From Bradyrhizobium sp. NAS96.2 (lineage in GTDB: Bacteria > Pseudomonadota > Alphaproteobacteria > Rhizobiales > Xanthobacteraceae), in the NCBI RefSeq assembly GCF_001908235.1, contig NZ_LGHK01000183.1, positions 1-32,174 of the forward strand: 32,174 nt of DNA, in the 5' to 3' direction. The position numbers and the translations under genes are program-made. Positions 9,197-18,400 of the stretch are shown piece by piece. Numbering within the stretch: position 1 is the first letter of the stretch; each line of letters opens with the position of its first letter. The notes under the pieces were generated by a model that had not been told where the DNA came from, searched no databases, and worked only from the letters and a program-made list of their open reading frames with translations.

Positions 9197-9862
9197 TCAC
9201 ACGGCGGCGCAGTCCTCGCTCGCCTGGCGTTCCTTCTTGATCGGTGAAACGTTGGTGCAGGCCGCCGGTGCGACGTCACGCGTCAACAGCTTGTACTGCG
9301 GTCGCCGCGTCAGCCGGTAGACCGCGGCGGGCGGCACGTTGAGGATGGCGCGATCAACCAGCGTGGCGCGCAGGCCGAGCCGGTCGAGGATCGGTCGCCG
9401 TATCGGGCAGCGCATCCCATAGGTGAATTGGTAGAACGCGCCGCCGGGACGCATGTAGCTGAATGCGCCGCCGACGATCGAGATGACTTTGCGCGGCGAC
9501 ATGTTGAGCAGCGGCAGTCCGCTGACCACTGCGCCGACCGGCGCGCCGTCATACAGCCGTTCCGAGGCCAGCCGCGCCGCATCTATCCACAGCACGCGCG
9601 CGCCGGGAAAGCGGAGCTGCAGCAGCCGCATGAAATCCGAGCCGTATTCGATCAGCGTGAGATCCTGCTGGCGCACGCCGTGCTTCAGCAGCTGATAGGT
9701 GAAGGCGCCCGTTCCAGGACCGAGCTCCAGCACCGGGCCGGTGTTGGCGTTGATGTCGCGCGTGATCAGTTCGGCGAGCGCCGCGCCTGAGGGCGCGATA
9801 GCGCCGACGCGGCCGGGGGCGGCCATCCACGCCGTGAAGAAAGAAAGGAGATCATGTGCCAT
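9197..9862 (-). CDS. Phospholipid N-methyltransferase-like SAM-dependent methyltransferase
   Basis: A 221-residue class-I SAM methyltransferase. After FFTAWMAAPGRVGAIAPSG comes the SAM-binding motif PVLELGPGTGAFTYQLL (about 43-59), then LTLIEYGSDFMRLL and the PLLNMSPRKV region. The FF-x-PGRVGAIAPSG opening and the late FTYGMRCPIRR segment are characteristic of the COG3963 / PmtA-like group that methylates phosphatidylethanolamine towards phosphatidylcholine. The substrate is inferred. The ATG at 9862 is chosen: it has GGAGATC upstream, and the open frame upstream (to 10063) is low-complexity Arg/Ala sequence running into the kinase gene. It is downstream of a two-component system on the same strand, 115 nt after the kinase stop, with its own copy of the operator repeat at 9934-9950. 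Confidence 0.88.
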   Translation of the reverse strand: MAHDLLSFFTAWMAAPGRVGAIAPSGAALAELITRDINANTGPVLELGPGTGAFTYQLLKHGVRQQDLTLIEYGSDFMRLLQLRFPGARVLWIDAARLASERLYDGAPVGAVVSGLPLLNMSPRKVISIVGGAFSYMRPGGAFYQFTYGMRCPIRRPILDRLGLRATLVDRAILNVPPAAVYRLTRRPQYKLLTRDVAPAACTNVSPIKKERQASEDCAAV

Positions 9863-9933
9863 TGGGATTCCCAGCAAAGTGTCGTCGCGTCGCGACTCGA
9901 TCGCGCGGCGCGATCTCCTCTTTGCGGGGGCTG

Positions 9934-9950
9934 CATTGCGAGAACATTGC
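9934..9950 (-). promoter_or_regulatory. Candidate response-regulator box upstream of the methyltransferase
   Basis: On the minus strand: GCAATG-TTCTC-GCAATG, a direct repeat of a 6-mer with an 11-bp period, centred about 80 nt before the methyltransferase ATG (9862). The matching site before the response regulator is GCAATG-TTGTT-GCAATG at 12075-12091. OmpR/PhoB-family dimers bind direct repeats with this spacing. The sequence match is seen; binding is inferred. Confidence 0.6.
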
Positions 9951-9977
9951 GCGATGATGCTGGAAAGCGCTCTGGCA

Positions 9978-11357
9978 TCACGATGCGAAAGGCGCCGGCG
10001 GTAATGTAAGACGGAAGCATGCGCCGCCCTTCGGTCCGTCGAGCACGGAGACGTGACCGCCATGCAGCCTTGCGATCTCGCGCACCATGTTCAGACCAAG
10101 GCCGGCGCCGCGGTCGAGCGGCGCGAGTCGATAGAACGGATCGAAGATCCGCGTGCGCTCATGCTTTGGAATGCCGTCGCCTTCGTCGGTCACATCGACC
10201 GTCGCGGCACTGCCGACATGGATGGTGATGGTGCCGCGGCGGCCGCCATGCTGGATGGCGTTCTGCACGAGATTGGTCAGCGCGCGCTCCAGCGCGGCGC
10301 GGTCGCCCAGCGTTTCGACGTGGTCGGCGGCGCTATCGAGCGATAATTCGTAACCGCCCGCGATCGCGAGCGGCGCGAGATCGGCGGCGACATTGCGCGC
10401 GACCGCGACGAGATCGACACGTCCAAAAGGATTGCGGCACTGGTCGAAGCGCTGGATGTCGAGCAGCTGCTCGGCGAGCGTCGCAAGCCGTGCCGAGTCC
10501 TCGAGGAGGCGGGTTTTCTCAGGGCCCGCGGGTAGCGACTCCAGCCGCGTGTTGAGGATCGCGATCGGCGTGCGCAATTCGTGCGCGGCATCCGCGACGA
10601 AACGCTGGTGGCGGGAATAGCCGTCGTCGAGCCGCGTCAGCGCGTCGTTGACGGCGGTCACCAGCGGCGCGACCTCAAGCGGCACGTGATCGGCCGACAG
10701 CCGGCTGCCGCGCTGGCGGAAATCGATCCGGCGCGCCTGGTCGGCTGCGGTGTCGAGGCCGGCGAAAGCGCGCTTCACCACCATTGGCGTTGCGATGAAC
10801 GTGGCGCACGCCATCAGCAGCAGGCCGGGCAGGGCAACGGCAAGGAATGCCAGCGTCGTGGCGAGTGCCGTCTTGATGCTCGACGTCGGCCCTTGCGTAG
10901 CCGTGAGCACCTGCACCGGGCCGGCGTCGGAATTGATGCGTTTCAGCCGCGCCGGCTGTTTGCGCGGATCGTCCTCGAACATCTGCCAGCCGAGCCTGGC
11001 CTGGCTGATCTGGTCGAGTGCAGCACCGATCCCGGCGAATTCGGGCGGCACTGTGCCTTCCGATAGCGAATGGCCTTGCCGGTCGCGCACCAGGAACCAG
11101 AGGTCGGGCGTGGTCTCGCGAAGCTGCTTGAGCTCGGCGGTCGGGCGCAACACCAGATTGCCCTGCCCATCGCGTGCGATCGCGCTCTGCACGATGGAAA
11201 TGACGTGATCCTCATCGCGCGGGACGATCAGGAAACCGGTGACGCACAATGCGCTGATCAGGCAAACGATCAGCATGGCAAGCAGCAGCGCCTGCAGCGC
11301 GACCAGCCGCCAGCTCAGTTGCGAGCGCAGGCAATAGTGATCGGCGGATTCGCTCAT
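9978..11357 (-). CDS. Two-component sensor histidine kinase (PhoQ/QseC type)
   Basis: A 459-residue membrane kinase. Membrane segment one is at about residues 18-43, a periplasmic sensor region of about 120 residues follows, and membrane segment two is at about 163-190. Then come a HAMP linker (about 190-243), a HisKA domain with the phospho-accepting His259 in FVADAAHELRTPIAILN, and an ATPase domain with the N box (ALTNLVQNAIQHGG), G1 (DEGDGIP), F (FDPFYR) and G2 (GAGLGLNMVREIARLHGG). The ATG at 11357 overlaps the response-regulator stop by 4 nt (ATGA), so the two are translationally coupled. An upstream in-frame extension to 11624 lies inside the regulator gene and is rejected. The signal is unknown; the downstream lipid methyltransferase suggests an envelope cue. 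Confidence 0.95.
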   Translation of the reverse strand: MSESADHYCLRSQLSWRLVALQALLLAMLIVCLISALCVTGFLIVPRDEDHVISIVQSAIARDGQGNLVLRPTAELKQLRETTPDLWFLVRDRQGHSLSEGTVPPEFAGIGAALDQISQARLGWQMFEDDPRKQPARLKRINSDAGPVQVLTATQGPTSSIKTALATTLAFLAVALPGLLLMACATFIATPMVVKRAFAGLDTAADQARRIDFRQRGSRLSADHVPLEVAPLVTAVNDALTRLDDGYSRHQRFVADAAHELRTPIAILNTRLESLPAGPEKTRLLEDSARLATLAEQLLDIQRFDQCRNPFGRVDLVAVARNVAADLAPLAIAGGYELSLDSAADHVETLGDRAALERALTNLVQNAIQHGGRRGTITIHVGSAATVDVTDEGDGIPKHERTRIFDPFYRLAPLDRGAGLGLNMVREIARLHGGHVSVLDGPKGGACFRLTLPPAPFAS

Positions 11358-12028
11358 GACACCTGCTTGAGCAGGTAGCCGACGCCGCGAATGCTGTGGA
11401 TCTCGACGCCGGCATCGGTGTCGGCGAGCTTGCGCCGCAGCCGCGAGACATGGGCATCGAGCGCGTTCGACTGGATCTCGTCCTCGAAATTGTACACGGC
11501 CTCCTCGAGCGTCGCGCGCAGCACGGTGCGGCCGAGGCGGCGCAGCAGCGTCTCCAGCACCAGAAGCTCGCGCCGCGGCAGGTCGAGCGGGCGGCCATTG
11601 ACGCTGGCCTCGCGATGGCTGCAATCGAACGCCATGCGGCCGGCCTTGATGATCTCGAGCTGCAGGCCGGCGGGACGGCGCAGCACGGCACGCAGCCGCG
11701 CCAACAGCTCCTCGACCGCGAACGGCTTGGCCAGATAGTCGTCGGCGCCGCTGTCGAGCCCGGCGATGCGGTCGGCGAGGTCGCCGCGCGCGGTCAGCAC
11801 GATGATCGGAACGCCGTCGGCCTTGGCGCGCAGCTTCGGGATCAGCGTGAGGCCGTCGCCGTCGGGAAGCTGGCGGTCGAGCAGCACCGCGCCATGCACG
11901 TCGGCGGAAATCGCTTCCTCGGCCTCGGCGAGGCTCGGCACATGGTCGACCACCATGTCGTAGCCCTTCAGCGCCTGCGCCAGCGCCGACGCCATCTCGG
12001 CCTCATCCTCAACCAGCAATATCCGCAT
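11354..12028 (-). CDS. OmpR/PhoP-family response regulator
   Basis: A 224-residue DNA-binding regulator. The receiver domain (1 to about 115) has the acidic pocket VEDEAE, the phospho-acceptor Asp51 in LLDRQLPDGDGL, the conserved Thr in VLTARGD, and Lys in DDYLAKPF. The C-terminal winged-helix domain (about 125-222) shows RELLVLETLLRRLGRTV and DAHVSRLRRKL, typical of the OmpR/PhoB class. It is paired with the kinase immediately downstream (4-nt overlap). A direct repeat GCAATG-N5-GCAATG ends 46 nt upstream of its ATG and recurs before the methyltransferase, consistent with autoregulation. It is divergent from the NIPSNAP gene. Confidence 0.96.
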   Translation of the reverse strand: MRILLVEDEAEMASALAQALKGYDMVVDHVPSLAEAEEAISADVHGAVLLDRQLPDGDGLTLIPKLRAKADGVPIIVLTARGDLADRIAGLDSGADDYLAKPFAVEELLARLRAVLRRPAGLQLEIIKAGRMAFDCSHREASVNGRPLDLPRRELLVLETLLRRLGRTVLRATLEEAVYNFEDEIQSNALDAHVSRLRRKLADTDAGVEIHSIRGVGYLLKQVS

Positions 12029-12074
12029 GTGCTCTTGGATCCATATCCCGAACGACCGGTATTAGGGCAAGCAA

Positions 12075-12091
12075 CATTGCAACAACATTGC
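12075..12091 (-). promoter_or_regulatory. Candidate autoregulatory box upstream of the response regulator
   Basis: Minus strand GCAATG-TTGTT-GCAATG, an exact 6-mer direct repeat with an 11-bp period, 46 nt upstream of the response-regulator ATG at 12028. It matches the site at 9934-9950 in both half-sites and in two of five spacer bases by strict position, with the spacers TTGTT and TTCTC sharing a T-rich character. It could also influence the divergent NIPSNAP gene, which starts 107 nt away. Confidence 0.6.
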
Positions 12092-12198
12092 GGAGATGGC
12101 CGCCCCGTGCGAGCAGGGGTGCCATGTTGTCGCCCCCTCAAGACAGTCCGGAACCCGCTCGCTATAACCGCCCGCACAACAATCTGGAAGGATCGCCA

Positions 12199-12525
12199 AT
12201 GATCTACGAGACCCGCGTTTATCGTTGCCTGCCGGGCCGGCTGCCGGCGTTGCTCAAGCGCTTCGAGACCATCACGCTGAAGCTCTGGGACAAGCACGGC
12301 ATCAGGCAGGCCGGCTTCTTCACGACGCTGGTCGGCGAATCCAACCAGGATCTGACCTATCTGCTGGCCTGGGAAACGCTCGCCGAGCGCGAGAAGAAAT
12401 GGACCGCGTTCACAACCGATCCGGAATGGATCGCCGCGCGCGCCAAGACCGAGGAGGACGGCCAGATCGTTCTCACCATCGAAAACCAGCTTCTGGTGCC
12501 GACGTCGTTCTCAGCGGTCAAGTAG
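12199..12525 (+). CDS. NIPSNAP-family protein
   Basis: A 108-residue single-domain protein of the NIPSNAP (dimeric alpha/beta-barrel, ferredoxin-like) family. It opens MIYETRVYRCLPGRLPALLK, the typical first strand with YE.R.Y...G, followed by FETITLKLWDKHGIRQAGFF, then YLLAWETLAEREKKWTAF with the WxxxxxR pattern, and a C-terminal strand. The molecular function of bacterial NIPSNAP proteins is not settled. The ATG at 12199 is preceded by GGAAGGA about 7 nt upstream, which fixes the start. It is divergent from the two-component operon and convergent with the PAAR gene across about 300 nt of repeat DNA. Confidence 0.93.
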   Translation: MIYETRVYRCLPGRLPALLKRFETITLKLWDKHGIRQAGFFTTLVGESNQDLTYLLAWETLAEREKKWTAFTTDPEWIAARAKTEEDGQIVLTIENQLLVPTSFSAVK

Positions 12526-12533
12526 CGCCGGCT

Positions 12534-12640
12534 GCCGTCGTTGCGAGCCAACGGGGCGAGCGAATGCGCGCCCGATGACAGGCCGCGATGCAATCCATTG
12601 GCACCGCATATGCGCGGGCTGGATTGCTTCGTCGCTTCAG
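12534..12640. repeat. Decayed palindromic repeat
   Basis: Shares CGTTGCGAGC, GCAATCCATTGGCACCGC and GGATTGCTTCGTCGCTTC segments with the intact palindrome at 5592-5677, but the left arm is interrupted and degenerate. It lies just past the NIPSNAP stop in the convergent spacer before the PAAR gene. Probably an old copy of the same dispersed element. Confidence 0.65.
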
Positions 12641-12699
12641 GGCAAACGTGATCGCGCACGCCACATGCAATAGCATTGTGGGCGAGGTGCGCTTGCGCG

Positions 12700-12805
12700 A
12701 TTTCGGAATATTGGAAATATATCCCTGATTTGCCCGACGGGTCAAGCTGCTTTGTCGAACACGGCAGCCCAGCTCCTTTGCATGGGGTTGTTTTCGATAT
12801 TTTGG
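12700..12805. repeat. Fragment of a second interspersed repeat
   Basis: This AT-richer stretch of the 12526-12826 spacer contains CCTTTGCATGGGGTTGTTTT (12775-12794). Its exact reverse complement occurs at 20362-20381 in the queF-eno spacer, so the two loci share an interspersed sequence in opposite orientation. No gene is seen in this spacer. Boundaries are approximate. Confidence 0.55.
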
Positions 12806-12826
12806 CCGTTGGCGAACGCCGCAGCG

Positions 12827-13165
12827 CTATTGTTGCGGGCAGCCCGAGGTCTGATCGCCCTGCGTCACCATCGGCTTGCCGTTGATGAAGACGCCGTGGC
12901 TGCCCGACGTCGTCTTGCCGCCGCAATGCGTGCGGTCGCCCATCACCACCGCCGGCTTGCCGTTGATCAGGACATTGGGCACGCCTTCAACGAGCGGGCC
13001 GCCATTGCTGGTGGTGTCGCCGCTGCGCGCGGCGGGCTTGCCGTTGACCGTGACGCCGTTGGCGCCGCTGGTGACGACCCCGGGCTGGCTGCTGGCCTGG
13101 CCGTAGGCCAGACCCGACATCGCCGACAGGGCGGCCACGGCTATGATCGCAGGCGAAAAGCGCAT
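12827..13165 (-). CDS. Exported PAAR-repeat protein
   Basis: A 112-residue protein with an N-terminal Sec signal peptide (MRFSPAIIAVAALSAMSGLA, cleavage likely after YGQA) followed by a PAAR-like domain. The domain shows recurring turns: GVTVNGKPAARSGDTTS, NVLINGKPAVVMGDRTHCGG and GVFINGKPMVTQGDQTSG, i.e. NGKP-x-GD repeats with His/Cys that could bind metal. PAAR proteins usually cap the type VI secretion spike and lack a signal peptide. No T6SS gene is visible here, so a periplasmic or surface role is possible. The ATG at 13165 has GAGGGA upstream; a longer in-frame start at 13234 has no such site and would hide the signal peptide. Divergent from kdsA. Confidence 0.82.
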   Translation of the reverse strand: MRFSPAIIAVAALSAMSGLAYGQASSQPGVVTSGANGVTVNGKPAARSGDTTSNGGPLVEGVPNVLINGKPAVVMGDRTHCGGKTTSGSHGVFINGKPMVTQGDQTSGCPQQ

Positions 13166-13332
13166 GTCGTCCCTCACTGGGAATCTGTTCCGCCGCACTC
13201 TATAGGGGCGGTTGGGGCAGGATTGTGATAGCACGGCGCACCCACGGCGTCAGCGCAACCCCCTCATCGTGCCGGATGGCTTGATCCCTCCGGCGCGGGA
13301 TTGCATGGTCGCCGACGAAAGGATGCTCAATT

Positions 13333-14190
13333 TTGACCAATCAGGTTTCCGCGCAAGCCGCCGCGCCGATCGTTGCCGTCGGATCGGCCAAATTCGGCAA
13401 CGCCTTGCCCTTACAGATCATCGCCGGTCCCTGCCAGCTCGAGAGCCGCGCGCATGCGCTTGAAGTGGCTTCCGCGCTGAAGGAGATCGCGGCGCGGCTC
13501 AAGATCGGCTTGGTGTACAAGACCTCGTTCGACAAGGCGAACCGCACCAGCGCATCGGCCGCGCGCGGCATCGGGCTGAAGCAGGCGCTGCCGATCTTCG
13601 CCGAGATCCGTTCCTCGCTCGGGTTGCCGGTGCTGACGGACGTGCATGAACCCGACCAGTGCGCGGAAGCGGCGCAGGCGGTCGACGTGCTGCAGATCCC
13701 GGCCTTCCTGTGCCGGCAGACCGATCTCCTGCTGGCGGCGGCTGCGACCGGCAAGGTCGTCAACGTCAAGAAAGGCCAGTTCCTGGCGCCATGGGACATG
13801 GCGAATGTGGTCAGCAAGATCACCGGCGCCGGCAACGCCAATGTGCTGGTCACCGAGCGCGGCGCATCGTTCGGCTACAACACGCTGGTGTCCGACATGC
13901 GTGCGCTGCCGATCCTCGCGCGCACCACCGGTGCGCCGGTGATCTTCGACGCCACCCATTCGGTGCAGCAGCCCGGCGGCAAGGGCACCTCGTCGGGCGG
14001 CGAACGCGAATTCGTGCCGGTGCTGGCGCGCGCGGCGGTCGCGGTCGGCGTCGCCGGCGTGTTCATCGAGACCCATCCCGATCCGGATCACGCGCCGTCC
14101 GACGGCCCCAACATGGTGCCGCTGCGCGAGTTCGAAGCCCTCGTCAAGCGGCTGATGCAGTTCGACGCGCTCGCCAAGACCGCAGCCTGA
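13333..14190 (+). CDS. kdsA: 3-deoxy-D-manno-octulosonate 8-phosphate synthase, TTG start
   Basis: Condenses phosphoenolpyruvate with arabinose 5-phosphate to make KDO-8-phosphate for lipopolysaccharide inner core. The 285-residue protein is of standard length. Signatures are LQIIAGPCQLES, VYKTSFDKANRTS, LGLPVLTDVHEPDQC, DVLQIPAFLCRQTDLL, VNVKKGQFLAPWDM, VTERGASFGYNTLV, FDATHSVQQPGG and IETHPDPDHAPSDGPNM. The start is a TTG: no in-frame ATG precedes the conserved core, and GAAAGGA lies about 8 nt upstream of the TTG at 13333. An ATG at 13323 is out of frame. It is followed 16 nt later by the MFS gene on the same strand. Confidence 0.97.
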   Translation: MTNQVSAQAAAPIVAVGSAKFGNALPLQIIAGPCQLESRAHALEVASALKEIAARLKIGLVYKTSFDKANRTSASAARGIGLKQALPIFAEIRSSLGLPVLTDVHEPDQCAEAAQAVDVLQIPAFLCRQTDLLLAAAATGKVVNVKKGQFLAPWDMANVVSKITGAGNANVLVTERGASFGYNTLVSDMRALPILARTTGAPVIFDATHSVQQPGGKGTSSGGEREFVPVLARAAVAVGVAGVFIETHPDPDHAPSDGPNMVPLREFEALVKRLMQFDALAKTAA

Positions 14191-14206
14191 CGGGGGTGAC
14201 GACGAC

Positions 14207-15403
14207 ATGACCGCAACCAGCGGCATGCCGCCGGCCCTCAACGTCATCACGCTGGCAACCTTCGCGGCGAGCCTGTCGGTGCGTGCACTCGATCCTGTGC
14301 TGCCGCATGTTGCCGAGGATTTCGGCGTCAGCATCGCGACCGCAGCGAGCTTTGCTGCGGTGTTCGCCTTCACCTTTGCCGCGGTGCAGCCGGCGATCGG
14401 CGCCGCTGCCGATTTGTTCGGCAAGGCGCGGCTGATGACGATTTGTCTCGGACTGCTCGGCGTCGCCAACATCCTCGGCGCGCTCTCGACCTCGTTCCCG
14501 ATGCTGTTCGTGACCCGCATCCTCGCCGGCGTCGGCTCGGGCGGCGTGTTTCCGGTGGCGCTGTCGCTGACCAGCGATCTGGTCGGCCCGGACAAGCGGC
14601 AGCTCGCGATCGGCCGTACGCTGGCGGGCTCGATGACCGGCAATCTGCTCGGCGCCACGGCCTCTGGCCTGATCGGCGATCTGCTCGGCTGGCGCGGCGT
14701 GCTCGCGGTGCTCGGCGGCCTTGTGATCATCGTCGCGCTGGCGGTTGCGGCCGGCTTCCGCGGCGCTGCGCTGAACCGTCCGCCGCGCACCAGCCTGAAG
14801 GCGCTGCGCCACGGCTATCGCACCATCTTCACCAATCCGAACGCGCGGATCTGCTATTCGGCTGTTTTCATCGAAGGCTGCTGCGTGCTCGGGCTGTTTC
14901 CCTTCATCGCCTCGTTCCTGTTCGAGCTCGGCGAGACGTCGCTGTCGATTGCCGGCATCGTGATCGCAGGCTTTGCGATCGGCGGGCTGCTCTACACGCT
15001 GACCGTCTCGCGCCTGCTGCCGTGGATCGGGGTGAGGGGCATGATGATCGTCGGCGCCACGCTGGTCGCGATTCAACTGGTCGGCGTCGCCTTCGGGCCG
15101 CATTGGAAGCTGCAGACGGCGGGCCTGCTGGTGATGGGCCTCGGCTTCTACATGATCCACGGCTGCCTGCAGGTGTTCGCCAGCGAGCTATCGGTCGAAG
15201 CGCGCGCCACGGCGCTGTCGCTGCACTCGTTCTTCTTCTTCATGGGCCAGACCGTCGGCCCGATCGCCTATGGTTTTGGTCTTCAACATGCCGGCAAGAC
15301 CGCGACGCTGGTCTCGGCCGCCGCCGTGATGGTCGTGCTTGGCTTCATCTGTGCGAGATTCCTCAAGCAGCGTGCGCCCGCTGACGCGCATGCCGGCTCC
15401 TGA
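14207..15403 (+). CDS. MFS transporter
   Basis: A 398-residue major facilitator superfamily permease with about twelve hydrophobic segments. The short loop after segment two reads AADLFGKARLM, a variant of the family's G-x-L-a-D-r-x-G-r loop, and segment four has TRILAGVGSGGVFPVALSLT. The layout resembles the drug/sugar efflux branch (DHA1-like), but the substrate is not determinable. It starts 16 nt after kdsA and is likely co-transcribed. Its last 70 residues are duplicated as a separate diverged fragment at 18860-19083, on the far side of the propeller gene. A terminator-like hairpin follows the stop. Confidence 0.93.
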   Translation: MTATSGMPPALNVITLATFAASLSVRALDPVLPHVAEDFGVSIATAASFAAVFAFTFAAVQPAIGAAADLFGKARLMTICLGLLGVANILGALSTSFPMLFVTRILAGVGSGGVFPVALSLTSDLVGPDKRQLAIGRTLAGSMTGNLLGATASGLIGDLLGWRGVLAVLGGLVIIVALAVAAGFRGAALNRPPRTSLKALRHGYRTIFTNPNARICYSAVFIEGCCVLGLFPFIASFLFELGETSLSIAGIVIAGFAIGGLLYTLTVSRLLPWIGVRGMMIVGATLVAIQLVGVAFGPHWKLQTAGLLVMGLGFYMIHGCLQVFASELSVEARATALSLHSFFFFMGQTVGPIAYGFGLQHAGKTATLVSAAAVMVVLGFICARFLKQRAPADAHAGS

Positions 15404-15407
15404 GCGC

Positions 15408-15439
15408 TGCTGCGAGGAACTGTCCGCGTCCTCGCAGCA
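15408..15439. terminator. Hairpin between convergent MFS and propeller genes
   Basis: TGCTGCGAGGA (15408-15418) pairs perfectly with TCCTCGCAGCA (15429-15439) around a 10-nt loop. It starts 5 nt after the MFS stop and 22 nt beyond the propeller-gene stop on the opposite strand, a position that suits a bidirectional terminator. No T-run is present. Confidence 0.7.
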
Positions 15440-15461
15440 CCGTTCCGAAAATGCGCGATCG

Positions 15462-18400
15462 CTAGGTTAGATGGAAGGCATCGTGCCCCATCGCCACGTA
15501 CTGCATCGTAGTCTCATGCAGCCAATCCGAACTGCTGTGCGAGACGTCGGAAGCAAGTTGCGCAAGCTGCTCTGCATGTGAAGGGCCTTCAAATGAGAAC
15601 GGCTGGGGAGTGCCGGCTGCGGCGCCAGCGTTGTTGCCGCCATCGGCAAACACGAAGCTATCGGCGTGCACCGATGTCGCGACATGACCGGCCTCGGGAG
15701 ACGGGTCGGGCGTGAAGCTGACGCCGTGCGGAGAGCTGAAGTCGAAGCCGGGCGCATTGTCGGCCGACAGCAGCGGCGTGAATGCGCCCGTGGTCGGGTC
15801 GACCTGGCCGAACGCCTTCAGGCTGCCGATCGAGGCGTAGTAATCGTCGGGGTTCAGGCCAGTCGCGTGAAACGAGAAGACCTTGTCGGTGGCCGTATCG
15901 GTCAATGTGAACGTACCCGACTTGACACCTGTTTCAATGACATCGTCGAGACCGGCCTTGGCGCCGACGCCGGCAATCGGCGTAAACGACACCGATTGGT
16001 GGGTCGTGCCGGGATTCTTGATATCGATGATGGTCCCGTCATCGCCGCTCGACAGCAACAGGTCGCCGTTCGGGGCGAGCTTCAACGAGTCCGGATCGTT
16101 CTGAGGCACGACCTCGGTCTTGCCGGTCACGGTGTCCAGACCGGTAGCGCCAAATTCAAGAATGGGCTTGGTCGCCAACGTGCCGGACGGATGATCGCCG
16201 TTGAGGAGCTGGACCACGGTTGCATCGCCGGGATTGACGGGGTTGGTTTCGCTCAGGAACACCTTGTCGCCCTTGAACACCACATCGTCATAGCCGCGGC
16301 TCGTACTCGAGTCGGCGTAGCTGAGCGGCGCGGAGACCGCATGCGTCTCCGGATTGATCAGCGTGAGGGTGGGATTGCCGTCCTGATTCTGGAGTGCCCA
16401 GATATCGCCGGTCGTTGGGTTGTATTTCAGGCCATCGACCGATCCCGTGATCGAGTATGTGAATTCCACGTCGCCGTGCCTGTCGTATTGCACGATGGTG
16501 CTGGAGCCTCCGGCGCCGGTCGAATCGGCGCCATTGCCGTATTCGACAAAGGTCGAGCCGTGGGCGGTTGTGATAGAGTCGGGCTGGGTCGCCCCGTCGG
16601 GTGGGGCCTGGAAGGTCTTGACCGCACTGATTTCGGGAAGTGGCGCCGCGTTCTTGTCGGGGACGAACGCAACGCCGTGCGGCGAACCGAAGCTGAAGCC
16701 CGGGGCATTCTCGCTGGATACCAGCGCGGTGAAGATGCCGGTGTTCTCGTCGACCTGGCCGAACGCCCCGAGCGAACCGACCGAGGCATAGTAGTCGTTG
16801 GGGTTGAGGCCGCTCGCATGCACCGTCAGGACGTGGCCGTCCTTTGCGTCCGAAATGTAGAAGGTGCCCGACGTTGCTGTCGGCTTGGTGACGTCGTCGA
16901 GGCCGGCGCTCCCGACCGAACCGGCGGGAATTCCCTGGATCGGGGTGAACGCGATGGCCTGGTGAGAGGTGCCCGGATTCTGGACGTCGATGATCGCGCC
17001 GTCGTCGCCGCTGGAGAAGATCAGATCGCCGTTCGCGGCGAGCTTCAGCGAATCCGGGTCGGCCTGCGGCACCACTTCCATCTTGCCGGTCACGGTATCG
17101 TAACCCACGGCGCCGTCGAGCAACACGGGAGTGGTGGTGAGCAGGTCGCCAGGCTTGGGGTTCGTGCCGCTCAGGAGCTTCACGATGGTCGGATCACCGT
17201 TGCCGGTCGGGTTCGTGTAGCTGAGGAACACCTCGTTGCCCTTGAATACCACGTCATCATAGCCGCGCGAGGTCGACGGGTTGGCATAGTCGAAATGCGC
17301 AGTGATCGTCTGCGTGTTGGGATCGATCAGCGACAGCGACGAGCGGCCGTCCTGGTTCTGCAATGCCCAGACCATTCCGGTTTCGGGATTGTACTTCAGC
17401 CCATCGACCGATCCCGCGATCGAATAAGCGTGGACGAAGTGTCCCGCGCGATCGTACTGGACGATCGTGCTGTCGCCCGGCGCAGCGCCGGTCGAGTCGA
17501 CGCCATTGCCGTATTCGACAAACACGTACTTGTTCGCGATGGTGATCGAATCCAGTCCGGTCACCCCATTCGGCGGAGCGGCAAATGTCGCGATTGAATC
17601 CACATGCGCCATCGGGGGCGCGTTCTTGTCCGGAACGAAGATCAGGCCGTGCGCGGCAGAAAAGTTCGCTCCCGTGACCAGCGGCGTGAAGACGCCGGTC
17701 GTCGGATCGACCTGGCCGAACCCGCCGAGGCTCGCAACCGACGCGTAATAGTCGTTGGTGTCGAGGCCGCTCGCGAGGAACGAATAGACGTTCCCGGTTT
17801 TCGTATCGGTCATGTAGAACGTACCGGCAGTAGCGCCTGGCTTGATTACGTCATCGAGGCCGGAATTGCCGACGGAGCCGGCTGGAATGCCCTTGATCGT
17901 CGTGAAAGCGATCGCCTGACTGGCCGTCCCGGGATGCTGAACATCGATGATGGTGCCGTCGGCGCCGTCGGTGAAGATCAGGTCGCCGTCGGGGGCGAGC
18001 TTGAGCGAATCCGGATCGGACTGCGGGACCACTTCGGTGGCGCCCGTGACCGTGTTGAAGCCGGTCGCGCCGTCGGTCAGAATGGTCGATGTCAGCAATG
18101 TCCCGCTCGGATGGTCGCCGTTGAGCAGTTCGACGAGCGTCGGATCGCCGGCTCCGTCTGGATTGGTGTAGCTCAGGAACACCTTGTCGCCCTTGAAGAC
18201 GACGTCGTCATAGCCGCGCGTCGCGGATGGATCGGCAAAGCTCAGCGGGCCCGTCACCTTGTGGGTGAGGGGATCAATCAGGGTAAGTGTGGAGTTTCCG
18301 TCCTGATTCTGAAGCGCCCAGATCTCGCCGGTGTATGGATTATACTTCAGACCATCGACCGATCCGGCGATCGTATAGGTGTGTTCGACTTTGCCGTTCT

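Noticed and set aside
9863..10063. 67-residue N-terminal extension of the methyltransferase
   Set aside because: Sequence is low-complexity, overlaps the kinase 3' end and the candidate operator, and the conserved family start coincides with the ATG at 9862 that has a GGAGATC site upstream.
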